A stretch of DNA of 64,000 bases from Lumbricus terrestris (lineage: Eukaryota; Annelida; Clitellata; Crassiclitellata; Lumbricidae): positions 8,744,192 to 8,808,191 of the forward strand of contig OX457036.1 in the NCBI GenBank assembly GCA_949752735.1. The letters run 5' to 3'. Shown one piece after another: positions 11,501 to 22,505 of this stretch. Under the pieces are notes generated by a model. That model saw only the letters and a program-made list of their open reading frames with translations. It was not told the origin of the DNA and ran no database searches. Position 1 is the stretch's first letter. Each line of letters begins with the position of its first letter. A program made the position numbers and the translations under genes.

Positions 11501-14500
11501 TATCAGATGGCATGAAAGCGGTGGACTGTGAAAGCGAGGATCTGACAGATGTTGATGGTGTGGGGGATGAGGACGTGGCATTGCAGGGACTGTGTTCCGG
11601 TGAGGAGCAAACGAGTCTGATAGGAGATTTCTCACGGCCGTACGCTCTGCCGCTCGTGCGAAGCAGAAATCAAGACCTGAAGGCGATTTCACCTGACACG
11701 GTTGGTACAGGAGCGCCTTTTTTTGTTAAAGATAGAGGTTGCTAACTTAAATGCATGTGTGTTTGGGTATATGCATGCTTGGGTGTGTATATATATATTA
11801 TATTATGCACAATTGCGCATGTATATATGTGTTCGTATGTGTGTATGCATGTGTAATTGTGTATGTTTACAAGTACATATACAAATGTGTGCGTATTTAT
11901 GTATGTATGTGTATGTATGTTGTCTATGTATGACGTTGAATGTGGGCATGCATAGAAGTATATAAGTATATATATATTTAATTTTGTATATATGTTTTTC
12001 TGTGTGTGCGTGTGCAGCATTCACTGTAAATTTACATTTCAAATCTAGAAATATTTAATCGTATTATGTGAATATTGGATCTCTGACATAACCCTGATTT
12101 TGTTAGGTAGCGTCCCGAGTGATTTTACTCAGCATACATATATGTTGCTGTAATATTATACACTGGGACACATTATATTTTACTGTCTGATTTTACTTCA
12201 TAGTTTCACAAGTGTCCGTTTAAATATAACAGCCTTGTGTGTCTGGTTGCGTTTCAGATGGCGGACATTGTGGCCGGACATTATGATGACGTCATCAATT
12301 TCTATCAGATCATCGACTGTCGATATCCATACGAGTTCAGCGGAGGTCACATTAAGGTTGGTTGAGCCTGCTTAACCCTTTACCGCCCAAGGGTATACAC
12401 TATATTTGAATTCTGTGCATCATGGACGGAGACCTAGGGGGGGACAGGGGGGACGGTCCCCCCCAATAAAAGTGTTGGGGGGACGGCCCATGCATTTGTC
12501 CCCCCCAATGTTTGAGTGTCAAGACATTTTTGGGCGGCGAAAATAGAAAATTTCGTCGAGATTTGGCCGGATGACTTAAAAAAAAAAAAAGATCATCAAC
12601 TTTTTTGGCGGCGAAAAGATTTTTTTTTTCCAGATTTCGCCGGTCGTCAGAAATTTTTCGGAAGATTTCGCGTCTTTCCGTCCCCCCCAATTCTCGGCCC
12701 AGGTCTCCGCCTATGCTGTGCATGCACATGAAACCACAGTCGCCAAAAGTGCAGAGAGCAGCGACTAGATCAAGCTGAAGTTAAAGTAAAGAGCTCCTGA
12801 TGATAGACAGGTGCACTGCCCAGGACACAGCGTCTGACGATGGAGTAGACCCTATCGTAATCGTAATCTCGAGACTTCTACATCGCCCACAAAAGTGAAG
12901 TCGCAGGAAGTCACTTATTCACATGCGCCTAATCAAAGCAAAACTGATAGGCAGTGGGTCAAGTCTGGAGAGTCATGCAGACTGATAGATGGACGACTAA
13001 GGTGGGTGATGTTTAGAACTGAAATGACGAGGGATGTGATGAGAAGAGGAGGAATCAGGATAGGATTTGTGAAAGAGCAATGTTTTCAGTTTTGAGTGAA
13101 AGACCTGTGGGGAGATGGCGAGAGGTGGAGTTTTGGTGAGTTCGTATGATGGGTCAGAAGTACATGATGCACTGCTGTACTTAAATGACGCCTTTAGAAT
13201 TCTGTTAATCAATCGATATACGCAGATAAGGGGGGGTTTCGGGGGTTAAAACCCCCCATTGGCCTAGGAAAAAGGGTTTTTTAAAGGTTATTTATCCACT
13301 TAAATAAGAAAAAAACAAAACAATTGCTTGCAGTAACAATTGTTTTTCTTACTTTATTCCCTTTGTTACTTTAAATATTCCCCTTTTATTTACTGTAATA
13401 CTGTTGTATTGGTGTCAGAAAGTACATCCGGCCAGGCCATAAAACCCTCAAACCCTCCCCCCATCCCATCATAAATTCCTGGCTACGCCACTGTATGCTT
13501 GAATCTGTATTTAACCGAAAAAATAACTGACTAATTGTGATTGTTCTAATGTTCTTGCTGACCAGGGTGCGAAGAACATTTACGAAGCGGAAGATCTTGT
13601 CAGGGAATTCTTTAGAGATTCTACTCTGCTTTCTCATTTTGAACCGACGAAAAGATCGATTCTCATTTTCCACTGCGAGTTTTCATCGGAACGAGCTCCA
13701 AAGTTGTGAGTAAAAGCGGAAGTTAAAGTTATTACCAAATCTTAAATTTTATCCAGCAGGCTTTAACAATAAAATTTTTGAATTGTTTCGCTGCAGACAA
13801 ACAGTTGAAATGTGATAGCTTGCCCCAGTTTAATAGCAGGTTAATTTAATTAAGTTTAGTTTTTCCAGCAGTGCGTTTGGAGGCGCTTCTATAAAGTACA
13901 TACTTACTTACTTACTTTAACAGATCATCTCACGAAAATATATAAAATATAAGTTTATAGGGACAATCTTAACCTCTGGTTCTCTGTGATGAAACCCTAT
14001 AGTTAAGATTCAGGAAGAGCGTCGTGAATGTAATCACTGTAAAATAATTCAGACTTGTGTTGATCCTGAAGAAAAGGGCATTGTGTACGAGTCAAATAAT
14101 TCAGTTAACCACTATAACCACACTCTTTATTAAGACCAAAAGTAAAAGAGTTTAACAGATTTAATAGGTTATAAATAAGATGTTAGCTAACATGGGCCTA
14201 AGCCCTGCTAAAATGGGTCACCCGAGAATAAACATTGAATTAAACAGTGGTAAGAAGGTAATTGGAAGATAACTGAAAGTTTAGATTTGAATGCACAGAT
14301 GAGAAAAGTTTCTGCAGAAGAAAAGCTTAACTAGATACCTAATGTTCACACGAGGTAAACTTAAGTAACTAACCAACTGTTCATATTTCTGAGTTGGAGA
14401 ATTTGCGTGAGTTAATGCGAATGGCGATTCCTTTTAAGTTGGTGGCAGATCTTGCGTCACATCCACGCACATTGACAGTTGATTGAAAAAAACCATCAGA

Positions 14501-14924
14501 AGTAGGCGGTAGAGCATGAAACCAATATCATATGATGGCTTAAAAGGAGGCTTTGAGCTGTGATCCAATACCTTCATGTTATTATTCATTGTCACTTTAA
14601 CCTTTTGTCACCCTCTAGCTCAGAAAAAATCCTTATTGAGCAAAGCATTGTTTGTTTATCAACAGGCTTCGATTTCTGCGCAAAAACGACCGTGACGTCA
14701 ACACCTACCCATTTCTCTGCTACCCCGAGGCATACATTCTTGACGGTGGCTACAAGGCGTTCTTTCACAGCCACCCTCAGCTATGTCAGCCTGCCTCCTA
14801 CGTTCCAATGATGCACAGCGACTACAGTGATGACCTAAAGAAATTTCGTACTAAGTCGCGTTTGTATCGGGACGAATATGGAAAGCGGCTTCTAAGGAAA
14901 CGTTTTGCAACGGCAAACTACTGA
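5578..14924 (+). CDS. cdc25: M-phase inducer phosphatase (Cdc25)
   Basis: Dual-specificity phosphatase that removes inhibitory phosphates from CDKs at cell-cycle transitions. Ten exons: 5578-5723, 6759-6862, 7538-7595, 8261-8311, 8871-8928, 9891-10037, 10912-11700, 12258-12356, 13566-13705, 14666-14924. They sum to 1,851 nt (616 aa plus stop) with every phase matching. The C-terminal rhodanese-fold catalytic domain has IIDCRYPYEFSGGHIKGAKN (about residues 469-488), the P-loop HCEFSSER (H520, C521 nucleophile, R527) and the Cdc25-specific LRKNDRDVN, CYPEAYILDGGYKAFF and FRTKSR. The N-terminal 450 residues are regulatory and divergent: TPRRKLSMCS offers basophilic-kinase/14-3-3-type sites, and the 263-codon exon 7 is Ser/Thr- and acid-rich. 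Metazoan Cdc25s are about 400-600 aa, so length is normal. The usual ERGPRMCRF after the P-loop is ERAPKLLRF here. No 5' UTR exon was determined. Confidence 0.93.
5775..6025 (-). mobile_element. LINE 3' end fragment (minus), cdc25 intron 1
   Basis: The minus-strand frame gives RTATMRNCAFLVIGPLRWNG then LPLLLC, a decayed reverse-transcriptase C-terminus (cf. RAFSVIGPSLWNSLP). It ends in the GCGCTTCTGA, CCCCTTGAAGGGGCACTAT tail near 5780, with an ATTCATTCATTC run on the other side. Confidence 0.7.
6863..7135. repeat. 20-bp minisatellite in cdc25 intron 2
   Basis: About 13 copies of a unit close to GTGTTTAGAATTTGATACGT, starting immediately at the exon 2 donor (GTATGTTTAGAATTTGATAT). The 5' splice site thus looks like the first repeat unit. 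Degenerate copies continue to about 7250. Confidence 0.9.
7795..8140 (+). mobile_element. LINE 3' end fragment, cdc25 intron 3
   Basis: Collinear with 4330-4655: TCAGACAGCGCCGAGCCTTT, then GGAATGGCCTCC, GGCTGGGAGCACCTCTGAGT, a CTCGAAAAGGCACTAT block and a GAATGAATGAA end. It is inserted between exons 3 and 4 of cdc25 in sense orientation. Confidence 0.78.
9168..9262. repeat. 13-bp minisatellite (ATGATATGCAATC)
   Basis: Six to seven tandem copies of ATGATATGCAATC, slightly decayed at both ends, in cdc25 intron 5. Confidence 0.88.
10190..10668. repeat. 17-bp minisatellite in cdc25 intron 6
   Basis: About 28 copies of TTTGCACTTTTGTCTAG with variants TTTAG and TCTTG at the end. Adjacent copies alternate TTTAG and TCTTG/TCTAG, so the higher-order unit is about 34 bp. 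It lies 240 bases upstream of the large exon 7. Confidence 0.92.
10716..10880. repeat. 54-bp tandem repeat, three copies
   Basis: Three near-identical 54-bp units, each beginning AATAATAAAGTTTGATAAGT and containing TTTTCGAATATGATTA. Successive AATAAAG motifs start at 10721, 10775 and 10829. The third copy carries an ACCGGT insertion. It lies just upstream of the cdc25 exon 7 acceptor. Confidence 0.92.
11750..11975. repeat. (TATG)/(TGTA)-type simple repeat
   Basis: Long alternating purine-pyrimidine tract (GTATGTATGTGTATG) after cdc25 exon 7. It creates several spurious open frames on both strands. Confidence 0.85.
12421..12715. mobile_element. hAT-type MITE, family A, with 8-bp TSD (295 bp)
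   Basis: Terminal inverted repeats CATGGACGGAGACCT at the left and AGGTCTCCGCCTATG at the right, flanked by the direct 8-bp duplication CTGTGCAT (12413-12420 and 12716-12723). Internal sequence has GGTCCCCCCCAATAAAAGTG, TTTTTTGGCGGCGAAAA and the GATGACTT-A-run-GATCATCA hairpin module. It lies in cdc25 intron 8. Another copy is at 61474. Superfamily is inferred from TSD length; no transposase is present. Confidence 0.9.
12786..13212 (-). mobile_element. LINE 3' end fragment (minus), same family as 40853
   Basis: The minus frame gives VFHSKLKTLLFHKSYPDSS, matching AFHSKLKTLLFTNSYPVSS of the plus-strand LINE at 41450. It is followed by a 3' end with GATTACGATTACG-like sequence at 12850-12870. 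It is in cdc25 intron 8, antisense. Confidence 0.8.
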
Positions 14925-14989
14925 ATTTTTTCTTGAAAAGCATGGGTGCCGGCAGATAGCTTTGCAAGGGGGGTACAAGTTCTAGCAAG

Positions 14990-15435
14990 AGTTTCTGAGA
15001 TATGCTACGCAGCAGGGCTTCTTTTAAGGAATTTCTAGAACTGCAGAGCCCCTTCTTTCCAAGGCTTTTTTTAACATGCAGTTGTGCACAAAATGTGCAG
15101 TTCTAAATGGATTTGTGCAGTTGTAGAAACATATAGAAGCACTTCTGTGCAGTTAAAACTAGTTGAAGAAGGCCATTTTCCTCCGATTGGGAGTAATTTA
15201 CCAAGGAGGATGGGAAGGAAAGAAGGCTTTGTGCAGTTCTAGAAATTCCTTAAAAACAGCCCTGGTTCTTTCTTTTCCAATCCTCCTACATGGTGAATTA
15301 CTCTGAAGAGGTTGGCAATTACCTCTTTTACTATTTTTAACAGCACAGAAATGCTTCTACAACTGCACAAATCCATTTAGAACTTTGCACATTTTTTGTA
15401 GAACTGCATGCTAAAATAAGGCCTGCAATGATGAA
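14990..15435. repeat. Imperfect inverted repeat (foldback element)
   Basis: The left arm (about 15060-15240) contains CTAAATGGATTTGTGCAGTT and GGAGGATGGGAAGGAAAGAA; the right arm (about 15255-15430) holds the reverse complement of both. The outer GGAATTTCTAGAACTGCA at 15030 also recurs inverted at about 15223. The whole could fold into a long hairpin. It is probably a palindromic MITE just 3' of cdc25. Confidence 0.7.
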
Positions 15436-15639
15436 TTTAAGGACATGGGTATTTGTCATAGAGGTTTCTAAATGTCAATTTATCATTTTTTCACTTTGCA
15501 CAATGTCATCATTAGTAACATTAGTGCCTTAGTGCGTAGAAATTTGGTAGGAGTCCATAAAGTTGTAATTAAAAGTATGTGTAAATTCTCCACAAATGCC
15601 GCCTTTTGCCCCTGTCTGCAGGCTCCCATGATCATGGGT

Positions 15640-16035
15640 GGAATTTATCAGGGGGCTGGGGTAGGCTAAGCCCCCCAAGTAGGCCCAGATTCACCTTTTT
15701 TACCATATAAATTGTATCTTTTCCCGGGCTTAGCCCCCTCCCCCAAGAAGGTGCAGACTTGTACATTTTGGGGGAAAATGGTTCTTTTCACGAACAAAAC
15801 TTCAATCGAATGACTAAAAAAGGTAATAAACTTTTTCTGGGGAAATCAGTATTATTTTGGCGAGATTTTTTCAACCCAACGACTTAAAAAAAGGCCATCA
15901 ACTTTTTTGGCCAAGAAAATATTTGTCAGCCCCACTCGTTCTGGATTCTGGACCAAGTCTCAGCCCCAACAAAGCCCAAGTTCTTTTTTAGCCCCCACCC
16001 CAAGAACGGAAACCAAACTTCGCCCGTGTCCATGA
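15640..16035. mobile_element. Decayed MITE carrying the GACTAAAAAAGGT module
   Basis: Begins near CATGGGTGGAATTTATCAGG and ends near GCCCGTGTCCATG. Internally it has TGACTAAAAAAGGTAATAAA and GACTTAAAAAAAGGCCATCA, the module shared with the hAT-type elements. A clear 8-bp TSD is not visible, so limits are approximate. Confidence 0.5.
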
Positions 16036-16888
16036 TTGAGAGCTTCTGTTTCTGTTAAAATTGAAACTACATTCCATTTACTTTAAAATATTTCTCTGTG
16101 ACTTTGTGTTTTTATTCATAAGCAGAAACCACGTTTACTTAGGACATCAGACATTCATCTGGTCGATGGCTAGGTTAGATGTCTGCCTGACTCCTGATCT
16201 TGACCTACTTTGTTTTGATTGAGAGCCTGCTTTTGTGGGTGCTGTAGAAGTTCCAAGTTTATGATTATGACTAAAAACCTTGGGCTATGTTTGATCTCTT
16301 CATGGCGTTACCTTTTGTATTAAGAGCTCCAAACACTTTTTGTAAAATCGTTGATTCAGGTATGTACATACAGAATGTAGTAGTAGCCATTTATTGACAG
16401 AATATCAACCAAATACAAAATAACAGCAATCAGTACAAACTCAATGACTTTCGAGTGATTGGTGCATAAGTCAAAGAATCAATCCAAAAGGGTCGTATGG
16501 ATCCACTGAGGCTTCCTTTCTCGATAACATTTGGCTATTGTAAAACAGTGCAAAGAACAACATGTTATACATTAAATGAACGCAAACTTAAATGAATAAC
16601 ATTGTATGTATGTATGTAGTGAATTTCGGCACTAAACATAGCACAGCACCTTCAAAGGTACTAAGTAACTATACATTGATGATCAATTTCCAAACAGCAA
16701 TCATTCATTCATACAGGTATACTTGTGTTGTGTAACACCTCTCAGAAAAAATAATATTGATCAAAAGGAGGAGGCAAAACTGCAACCTTTACATTAGCCT
16801 ACACAAATTACATAATAACACCACTAGATTTCTTATGTCTGACAAAATGGTAGACACATACAAGACCATGGCAAATGGATGTGGAGGG
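16036..16888. other. Intergenic DNA, nothing recognised
   Basis: AT-rich sequence without exon-like frames, tRNA signals or obvious repeats apart from a short ATGTATGTATGTAG run near 16605. Confidence 0.5.
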
Positions 16889-17204
16889 CAGTAGTGGCGC
16901 CAGGGGGGCTAAACCCCGCCCCCAAAAAGGTAATCAGGTTTTTTTTATAGAAAAATGAAATATTTTCGACTTAACTGAGGACCGGAAAATTAAATATGTT
17001 CACAGGATTTCCATGAAACGACTTTAAAAAAGGTTGTCAGCTTTTTCGACTGGGAAAATGGAATATATTGAATCAGAGCGAACGACTAAAAAAGGTCGTA
17101 AAATTTTTTGGTGAAAACGGAAAATTTCCTCTGCGATTCGTCCACTTCAACTTCTGGACCAAACTTCAGCCCCCACAAAACTGAAATCCTGGCCCCCGCC
17201 ACTG
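16889..17204. mobile_element. hAT-type MITE, family C (316 bp)
   Basis: Ends CAGTAGTGGCGCCAGG and CCTGGCCCCCGCCACTG are imperfect inverted repeats. Flanks GTGGAGGG (16881-16888) and GTGGAGGC (17205-17212) form a 7-of-8 TSD. The interior has CGACTTTAAAAAAGGTTGTC and CGACTAAAAAAGGTCGT, degenerate versions of the shared hairpin module. A second copy is at 45309. Confidence 0.82.
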
Positions 17205-17568
17205 GTGGAGGCTGACTTGAGGCATTCATTTCATGTTATGGAATTTTGAAATAGTTGAACAAATAAGGAGTAGGCCTGCACCTATGGCTCAGGACTGCCA
17301 TATCAGGGTAGGCCTAGTCTGTAGGGAGGAGGTTAGGAAACTCACCCATTCCACATATACAGTTTTGACAAAGATCACTTTATTCCTTTTTAAATGCATG
17401 TAAACCAAAGAACAGCATAAACAGTTTGTCACAATGAAGAATATACCTACTTAACTTATATAGGCCTATAGCTATATAGTGGCCTACATAAAACTGAAAC
17501 TGCAGTATGATTACAAACAGGGCTGAAAGTGGTTTGAAAAAATGGCCAGGTCTCTAGGCCAGAAGGTG

Positions 17569-17974
17569 CAGGGGCGGATCCAGGAGGCCAAAATGGCCAG
17601 GGCCCCCATTTAGAAATTTCTTTACTTTTTACCAAGCTATTCTGGCCCAAAACGTTGACGTGGCACCCCCCTGAGTAGCTCCGTACGTCCGCTGGATCCC
17701 TCGCACCAACGAGGAAGGTCAGCAGTTTTTTGGGCGGAGGTCGGCCTTTTTGGGGAAATTCGAGGCTGACGACTAAAAAAAAGTCATCAGTTTTTTCGGC
17801 GGATGGAAAAGGTATCTTTTTGGGAAATTCGAGGCTGATGACTAAAAAAAGGTCTTCAGTTTTTTCAGCGACCCAGACGAAATTTTTTCCCCTGTTTCCT
17901 GGACCAAGACCCAAAATTTTGGCCCCACCCAGGCACCCTTGTCGAAAATTTCTAAATTTCTGTATCCGCCCTTG
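17569..17974. mobile_element. hAT-type MITE, family D (406 bp)
   Basis: Ends CAGGGGCGGATCCAGG and the inverted form at CTGTATCCGCCCTTG. The 8-bp duplication AGAAGGTG (17561-17568, 17975-17982) is exact. Two internal copies of TGACTAAAAAAAGTCATCAG/TGACTAAAAAAAGGTCTTCA are each followed by TTTTTTC(G/A)GCG. The 152-codon minus frame across it is a by-product of this composition. A truncated copy is at 54278. Confidence 0.88.
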
Positions 17975-18530
17975 AGAAGGTGCTATTTATCAGTGTTTAT
18001 TCAAGTACCAAAGAATTAATGCCGGGTCTGATACCCGGACAGACCCGGCTCACTTTCAGCCCTGATTACAAGTATATAAGTCTGATGACAGCTGAAAATG
18101 CTACGATTACAGTGTGCAAATCCAAAAAATTGTAAGCAATTAGTAGGCCTATGGGCGGCATCACTCTGAAGTCTTAAACTACTGCAGCTAGTACTACAAT
18201 GTATGAGTATCAGCATTAAAAAACGAGCATTACTACCATTGCAGTATGGAAATTCAAAAAATTAAACAATGAGGAGGGGAAATTTATCGAACCCTTAAAC
18301 CATGCATGTCTTTCAGTCATGAAATTATGAAAAATTTCGTTCGAATGTCAACCTAAAAAGCTACCATTGCAGTATGGAACTTAAAAATTCTATGTTGGTG
18401 AGGGGCACTTTCGTCCCCCACCCCAAAAGTCAGGACCAAGTTCCGCCTATGGGCAGTGTCCTCCATTGTTTAGCGTTTTAATTATAGGCCTCAGTGTGGC
18501 ATTAGATGATTAGACCCAGGCCAGGCGTGG

Positions 18531-19779
18531 CAGGCCCCAGGGTCTGCGGGGCCCAAGGCAGCAGCGAGTCTCCACTCTCCAGGCAAAACTTTACTCAGTT
18601 CATTGTAGCGATCGTGGGCCGCTACAATATTGCCATTTTACTACATAGCTTTTCTTCGCAAGCGTCGCACCCATTCACGCTAAGTTTTAGGGCTCAAAAA
18701 CATTACGTCACCAGAAATTGCGGCAAGAGTTCCTAGTGTGAGGCTTCTGATAGGGTAACTGACCAATCAGAGCGCTTCGTTTGGCCTGAATGCTCTCGAA
18801 CCGGTGTCCAACGTCACCAGTTACGCCACAGCTGGATTTTTCCACTAGATCTGGGTTTTTTTGCTTTCGTCTGGGTTTCTGGTTTTTTTGGGGCAATATC
18901 TGGGTTTATTTTGGGAAGCTGACATTTTGAATTTACAACACATGAATATTCTGTGAAATTCAAAGTAAAATGGTTGTGATACATACTTTTCCCACTAATT
19001 TTAATTTTAAACTCCACAATCAAGATCTCACGTTGTCAATTCACAAATAATTTATAACCTGAATACCTGAAGAATAGCTCTGCACAGAAATAAACCATTT
19101 TGACATCTCAGAAAGTCAGAATAGGTCAGGTCACTCCTTTCTTCTTGTTAAGCGGTTTTGACATCTATAATAAGCATAGTAGACCGGGTCAATTCAAGAA
19201 TTTATATAGCGCCTCTTCAGAAATCCACTCAGAAGCGCTCCCAGTCCAACCACGGTGAAACAAAAAAGTTTTAAGGAGCTTGTAGAAGACTGAGTGGGAA
19301 AAGTATGTATCACAACCATTTTACTTTGAATTTCACAGAATATTCATGTGTTGTAAATTCAAAATGTCAGCTCCCCAAAATAAACCCAGATGTTGCCCCA
19401 AAAAAACCAGAAACCCAGACGAAAGCCAAAAAACCCCAGATCTAGTGGAAAAATCCAGCTGTGGCGTCACTGCTGATGTAGAACGCCGGTTCGAGAACAT
19501 TCAGGCCAAACGAAGCGCTCTGGTTGGTCAGTTACCCTATCAGAAGCCTCACACTGGGAACTCTTGCCGCAATTTCTGGTGACGTAATGGTTTTTGAGCC
19601 CTAAAACTTAGCGTGAATGGGTGCGACGCTTGCGAAGAAAAGCTATATGTAGTAAAATAGCAATATCGTAGCGTCCCACGATCGCTACAATGAACTGAGT
19701 AAAGGTTTGCCCGGAGATCTCGAGTGGAGACTCGCTGGCGCTGCTGCCTTGGGCCCCGCAAATCCTAGGGCCGGGCCTG
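18531..19779. mobile_element. 1.25-kb foldback element with about 470-bp inverted arms
   Basis: Left arm 18531-18996 and right arm 19293-19779 are reverse complements over nearly their whole length. Shared blocks include GGGGCCCAAGGCAGCAGCG, ATTGTAGCGATCGTGGG, AAGCGTCGCACCCATTCACG, TTGCGGCAAGAGTTCC and ACACATGAATATTCTGTGAA. Arms differ by scattered substitutions and small indels, so they are old. The 296-bp spacer contains a SINE/LINE tail fragment (GCGCCTCTTCAGAAATCC, minus). The right arm has an open frame of 78 codons (19346-19582), mirrored and broken in the left arm. No transposase was recognised. It could be a foldback transposon or an inverted segmental duplication. Confidence 0.85.
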
Positions 19780-19833
19780 TATATGAAATATAAATACGGT
19801 CCGCTTCATGTCCGCTTTGCAAATGTTGGCTAC

Positions 19834-21129
19834 TAGACCTGGGAGTCGACCCCAATAAGTCGACCCCAGTCGACTTGGTCATCCCAAGTCGGGTCGGGTC
19901 GTTTCTGCTCACCGCAACTGACCCCAAGTCGAATTTTGTAGATAGAAGTCACTTGAAGTTGTTTTTACCACAAGTCGACTTAAACCGACTTGAGACACAA
20001 ACATAGTTAAAATTGTCACTTCAAACCAATGATCGTGGCAACATTTAAGCAGCTTTTGTTGCCTATTGTGTTTACAAGAATGAATGACGCCTTTGCTGAA
20101 CAGAGACTTAGTATGACTATTTTACCGGTAGGCTATCGTGTAGACTGCCCTCTGCCGATCAAGCCCGATCTAGTCATAGATAATTTGTTATTCTATGTTA
20201 AGACGTCACGCTTAGGCCTGCGCTTAATTAAAATGGTGAAACAAAATGTTACTGAAATATTAGCTCGTGTGCTTATCCAGCAAATCAGTGAATTCGGCGC
20301 AAAGAAAGCTGGATCTACAAGGCCTATAATAAATCGATTGTTTGGCGCTACTTTGGTGCGCTGCATCTGCAGTTGTCTGCAGACGGAAACACATTGCAAG
20401 GTCAATTGGACATTGAAAGACTTTACTGTCAGTGAGTAGGCCTAGTAACTGTAGTGTAGCAGCTTACTGTAGGATGATGCGCTTGCAATGCTATATGCTA
20501 AGTTGCGAAATGATGTTAGTGGCCAAATAATTATGAAAACAGAATTACAAATTAGGCCTATCATATCACGCCATTCAATCAGTGCAACCAGTCCGCAATC
20601 CCTCAATTTTATATTAGACCTTGCGCGTTTTACAAATTTATTTAATTTTAATATTTAAAAATAATAATAATGCGTGTAATTTTAATAATCACAGACAATG
20701 GACAGGCTAAAATTCATAGGCCTAATAATTTGCCGTCGCAGTCTAGGTCATCTAGGCTACTAGAGATGGCCCAAAGCATCACAAAACTATTCAAACTGAA
20801 ATACAAACAGCCTGAAATGGGCTTAATAAAACTTTTAACATTCATGCATCAAGCGTTGAAGCCTCATTACTCTTTTGGTAGGTCTATACTAAATTAATGC
20901 TTGCCAGGAAAATTGGCTAGACTTCTTGCATTAGTAGCCGTACATAGACCTAGACATAGGCTAATGGCTATTACCATGTCAGAAGTCGACTTCAAGTCGG
21001 AAGTCGGTTATTTTTCTGCCAAGTCGGGTCAAGTCGTTTTGACGCCGAGAAGTCGACTTCAAGTCGACCTCAAGTCACTTTAGGGTCAAGTGGGGTCAGA
21101 TTAGCTGACCAAAGTCACTCCCAGGTCTA
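19834..21129. mobile_element. Non-autonomous hAT element with 8-bp TSD (1,296 bp)
   Basis: Terminal inverted repeats TAGACCTGGGAGT and ACTCCCAGGTCTA are exact over 13 bp. Flanking TTGGCTAC (19826-19833 and 21130-21137) is an exact 8-bp target-site duplication. Both subterminal regions are crowded with AAGTCG/CGACTT hexamers (AGTCGACCCC, CCAAGTCGGGTCGGGTCG, AAGTCGACTTCAAGTCGACC). Subterminal hexamer arrays are typical transposase-binding regions of hAT elements. A 136-codon frame at 20029-20439 shows no hAT transposase motif I recognise. Confidence 0.92.
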
Positions 21130-21137
21130 TTGGCTAC

Positions 21138-22467
21138 ACAGCAGGTCGGCTACACAGCAGGTTCGGTAGACATAGGCTAGGGATTAGATCAGCTTATTGT
21201 CGATGTGGATGCCGTGACAATTTTGACATTTGATTTTTTAGAGTTGTAATTACATTTGATTCGATTCCTTTGACGAATATATTGTTAACCCTCATCCGAA
21301 CAAGCGAAAATCCAACTTAATTCGAACAATTGTCTCAAATCGCTTATATTAGTCTGGGTTTTTCTGGAAGGAAATCTGGGTTTATTTCTGAAACCTCAGT
21401 GGCAATCACAGGTAAAAGGTAACTTGCAGCCACGGCGCCAACTAGAATTACGGTTATTCGATGGGAACTTCTAGAAAGCTGGACGAAAAAATTGTTATGG
21501 AAAAAATGATCGGTTTTAATAGTTTAATAGAAGATATTAAAGTTACCGTTTTTAATCAGATATGGTATGTTCTATGGATTAGTTTCAAACGCATTCAATT
21601 CCAGCTTTTATCACTAGATATAATAACAACGTTTTGTTAGTGAAATTTTGCTGTGTCGTGTGTTTTGAACCGTACAGACGTAAACATGGTTTTTAATGAC
21701 ACGGATGCGATGGCATGTGCTGAAATTGTGTTATTGTCACGGCGACGATTGGGCATTACTGTTCTTTAATTATCATGTAAGAGTGTACTAATTATGCGTC
21801 GTTCTTTATGACGAAACTGAGCGTATTTTACGGTTATTATCGGTCGTTGCATGGTTCTTATACGCGCGCCTTGTTCAAAGTACAACCAGTGTACATAACA
21901 AATACAAATAATAGACAAGAGAATGCTCTGGCACGACTGCAGAAAGAATGACACCATAAATGAGATCTAAGGGTATGATTGCGTGCGATTTTCGTGGCTT
22001 ATATAGATGTGAGACCGAGAGAAATAAATTTGTCCCTATGGTTATAGGTTATGTTTGAAACCTTGAACCATTGTAGTAAGAAAATGCTGGCACAGAAATG
22101 ACCCGTAATGTTTTATAATAATAATAAACATTGGGTCCTCTTAACCCTTCAGCTTCAGATTTCATCAATGAAATTGACAGCTGCATCTCTTCTATTTGTG
22201 GTGATAGCATGAAATTTTTTCTATTTAAACGTCTGTCCATCTCTATTCGACGGTACTACCTGGTCACTTTGAAAGGTATTCGTATCCTGAAGATAAGGCC
22301 TGCCGAACAGGTCGTTTATTACATAAATAATTTTTTTATGGCGAAATAATATTTGACATGTAAGGACCGTAGGATGAGTTTAGCCTTTCTGCTTGCAAAA
22401 GGTGCTTTATATCTTGTGTAAATATTCGTGTGCCAGAAGATACTCTCTCTTTGCACCATCATTGTCA

Positions 22468-22505
<38 letters not shown>

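Noticed and set aside
11742..12042. Several Cys/Tyr/Val-rich or Thr/His-rich frames on both strands
   Set aside because: By-products of the TATG/TGTA simple repeat in a cdc25 intron.
13215..13500. Another hAT-type MITE ending CCTGGCTACGCCACTG
   Set aside because: The right end looks like a MITE terminus, but no matching left end, TSD or hairpin module was found.
17456..17914. Minus frame of 152 codons
   Set aside because: Lies across the family-D MITE; the repeated KTDDFFLVVSLEFP-like text comes from its duplicated module.
20029..20439. Open frame of 136 codons inside the hAT element
   Set aside because: No transposase motif seen; the element looks non-autonomous.
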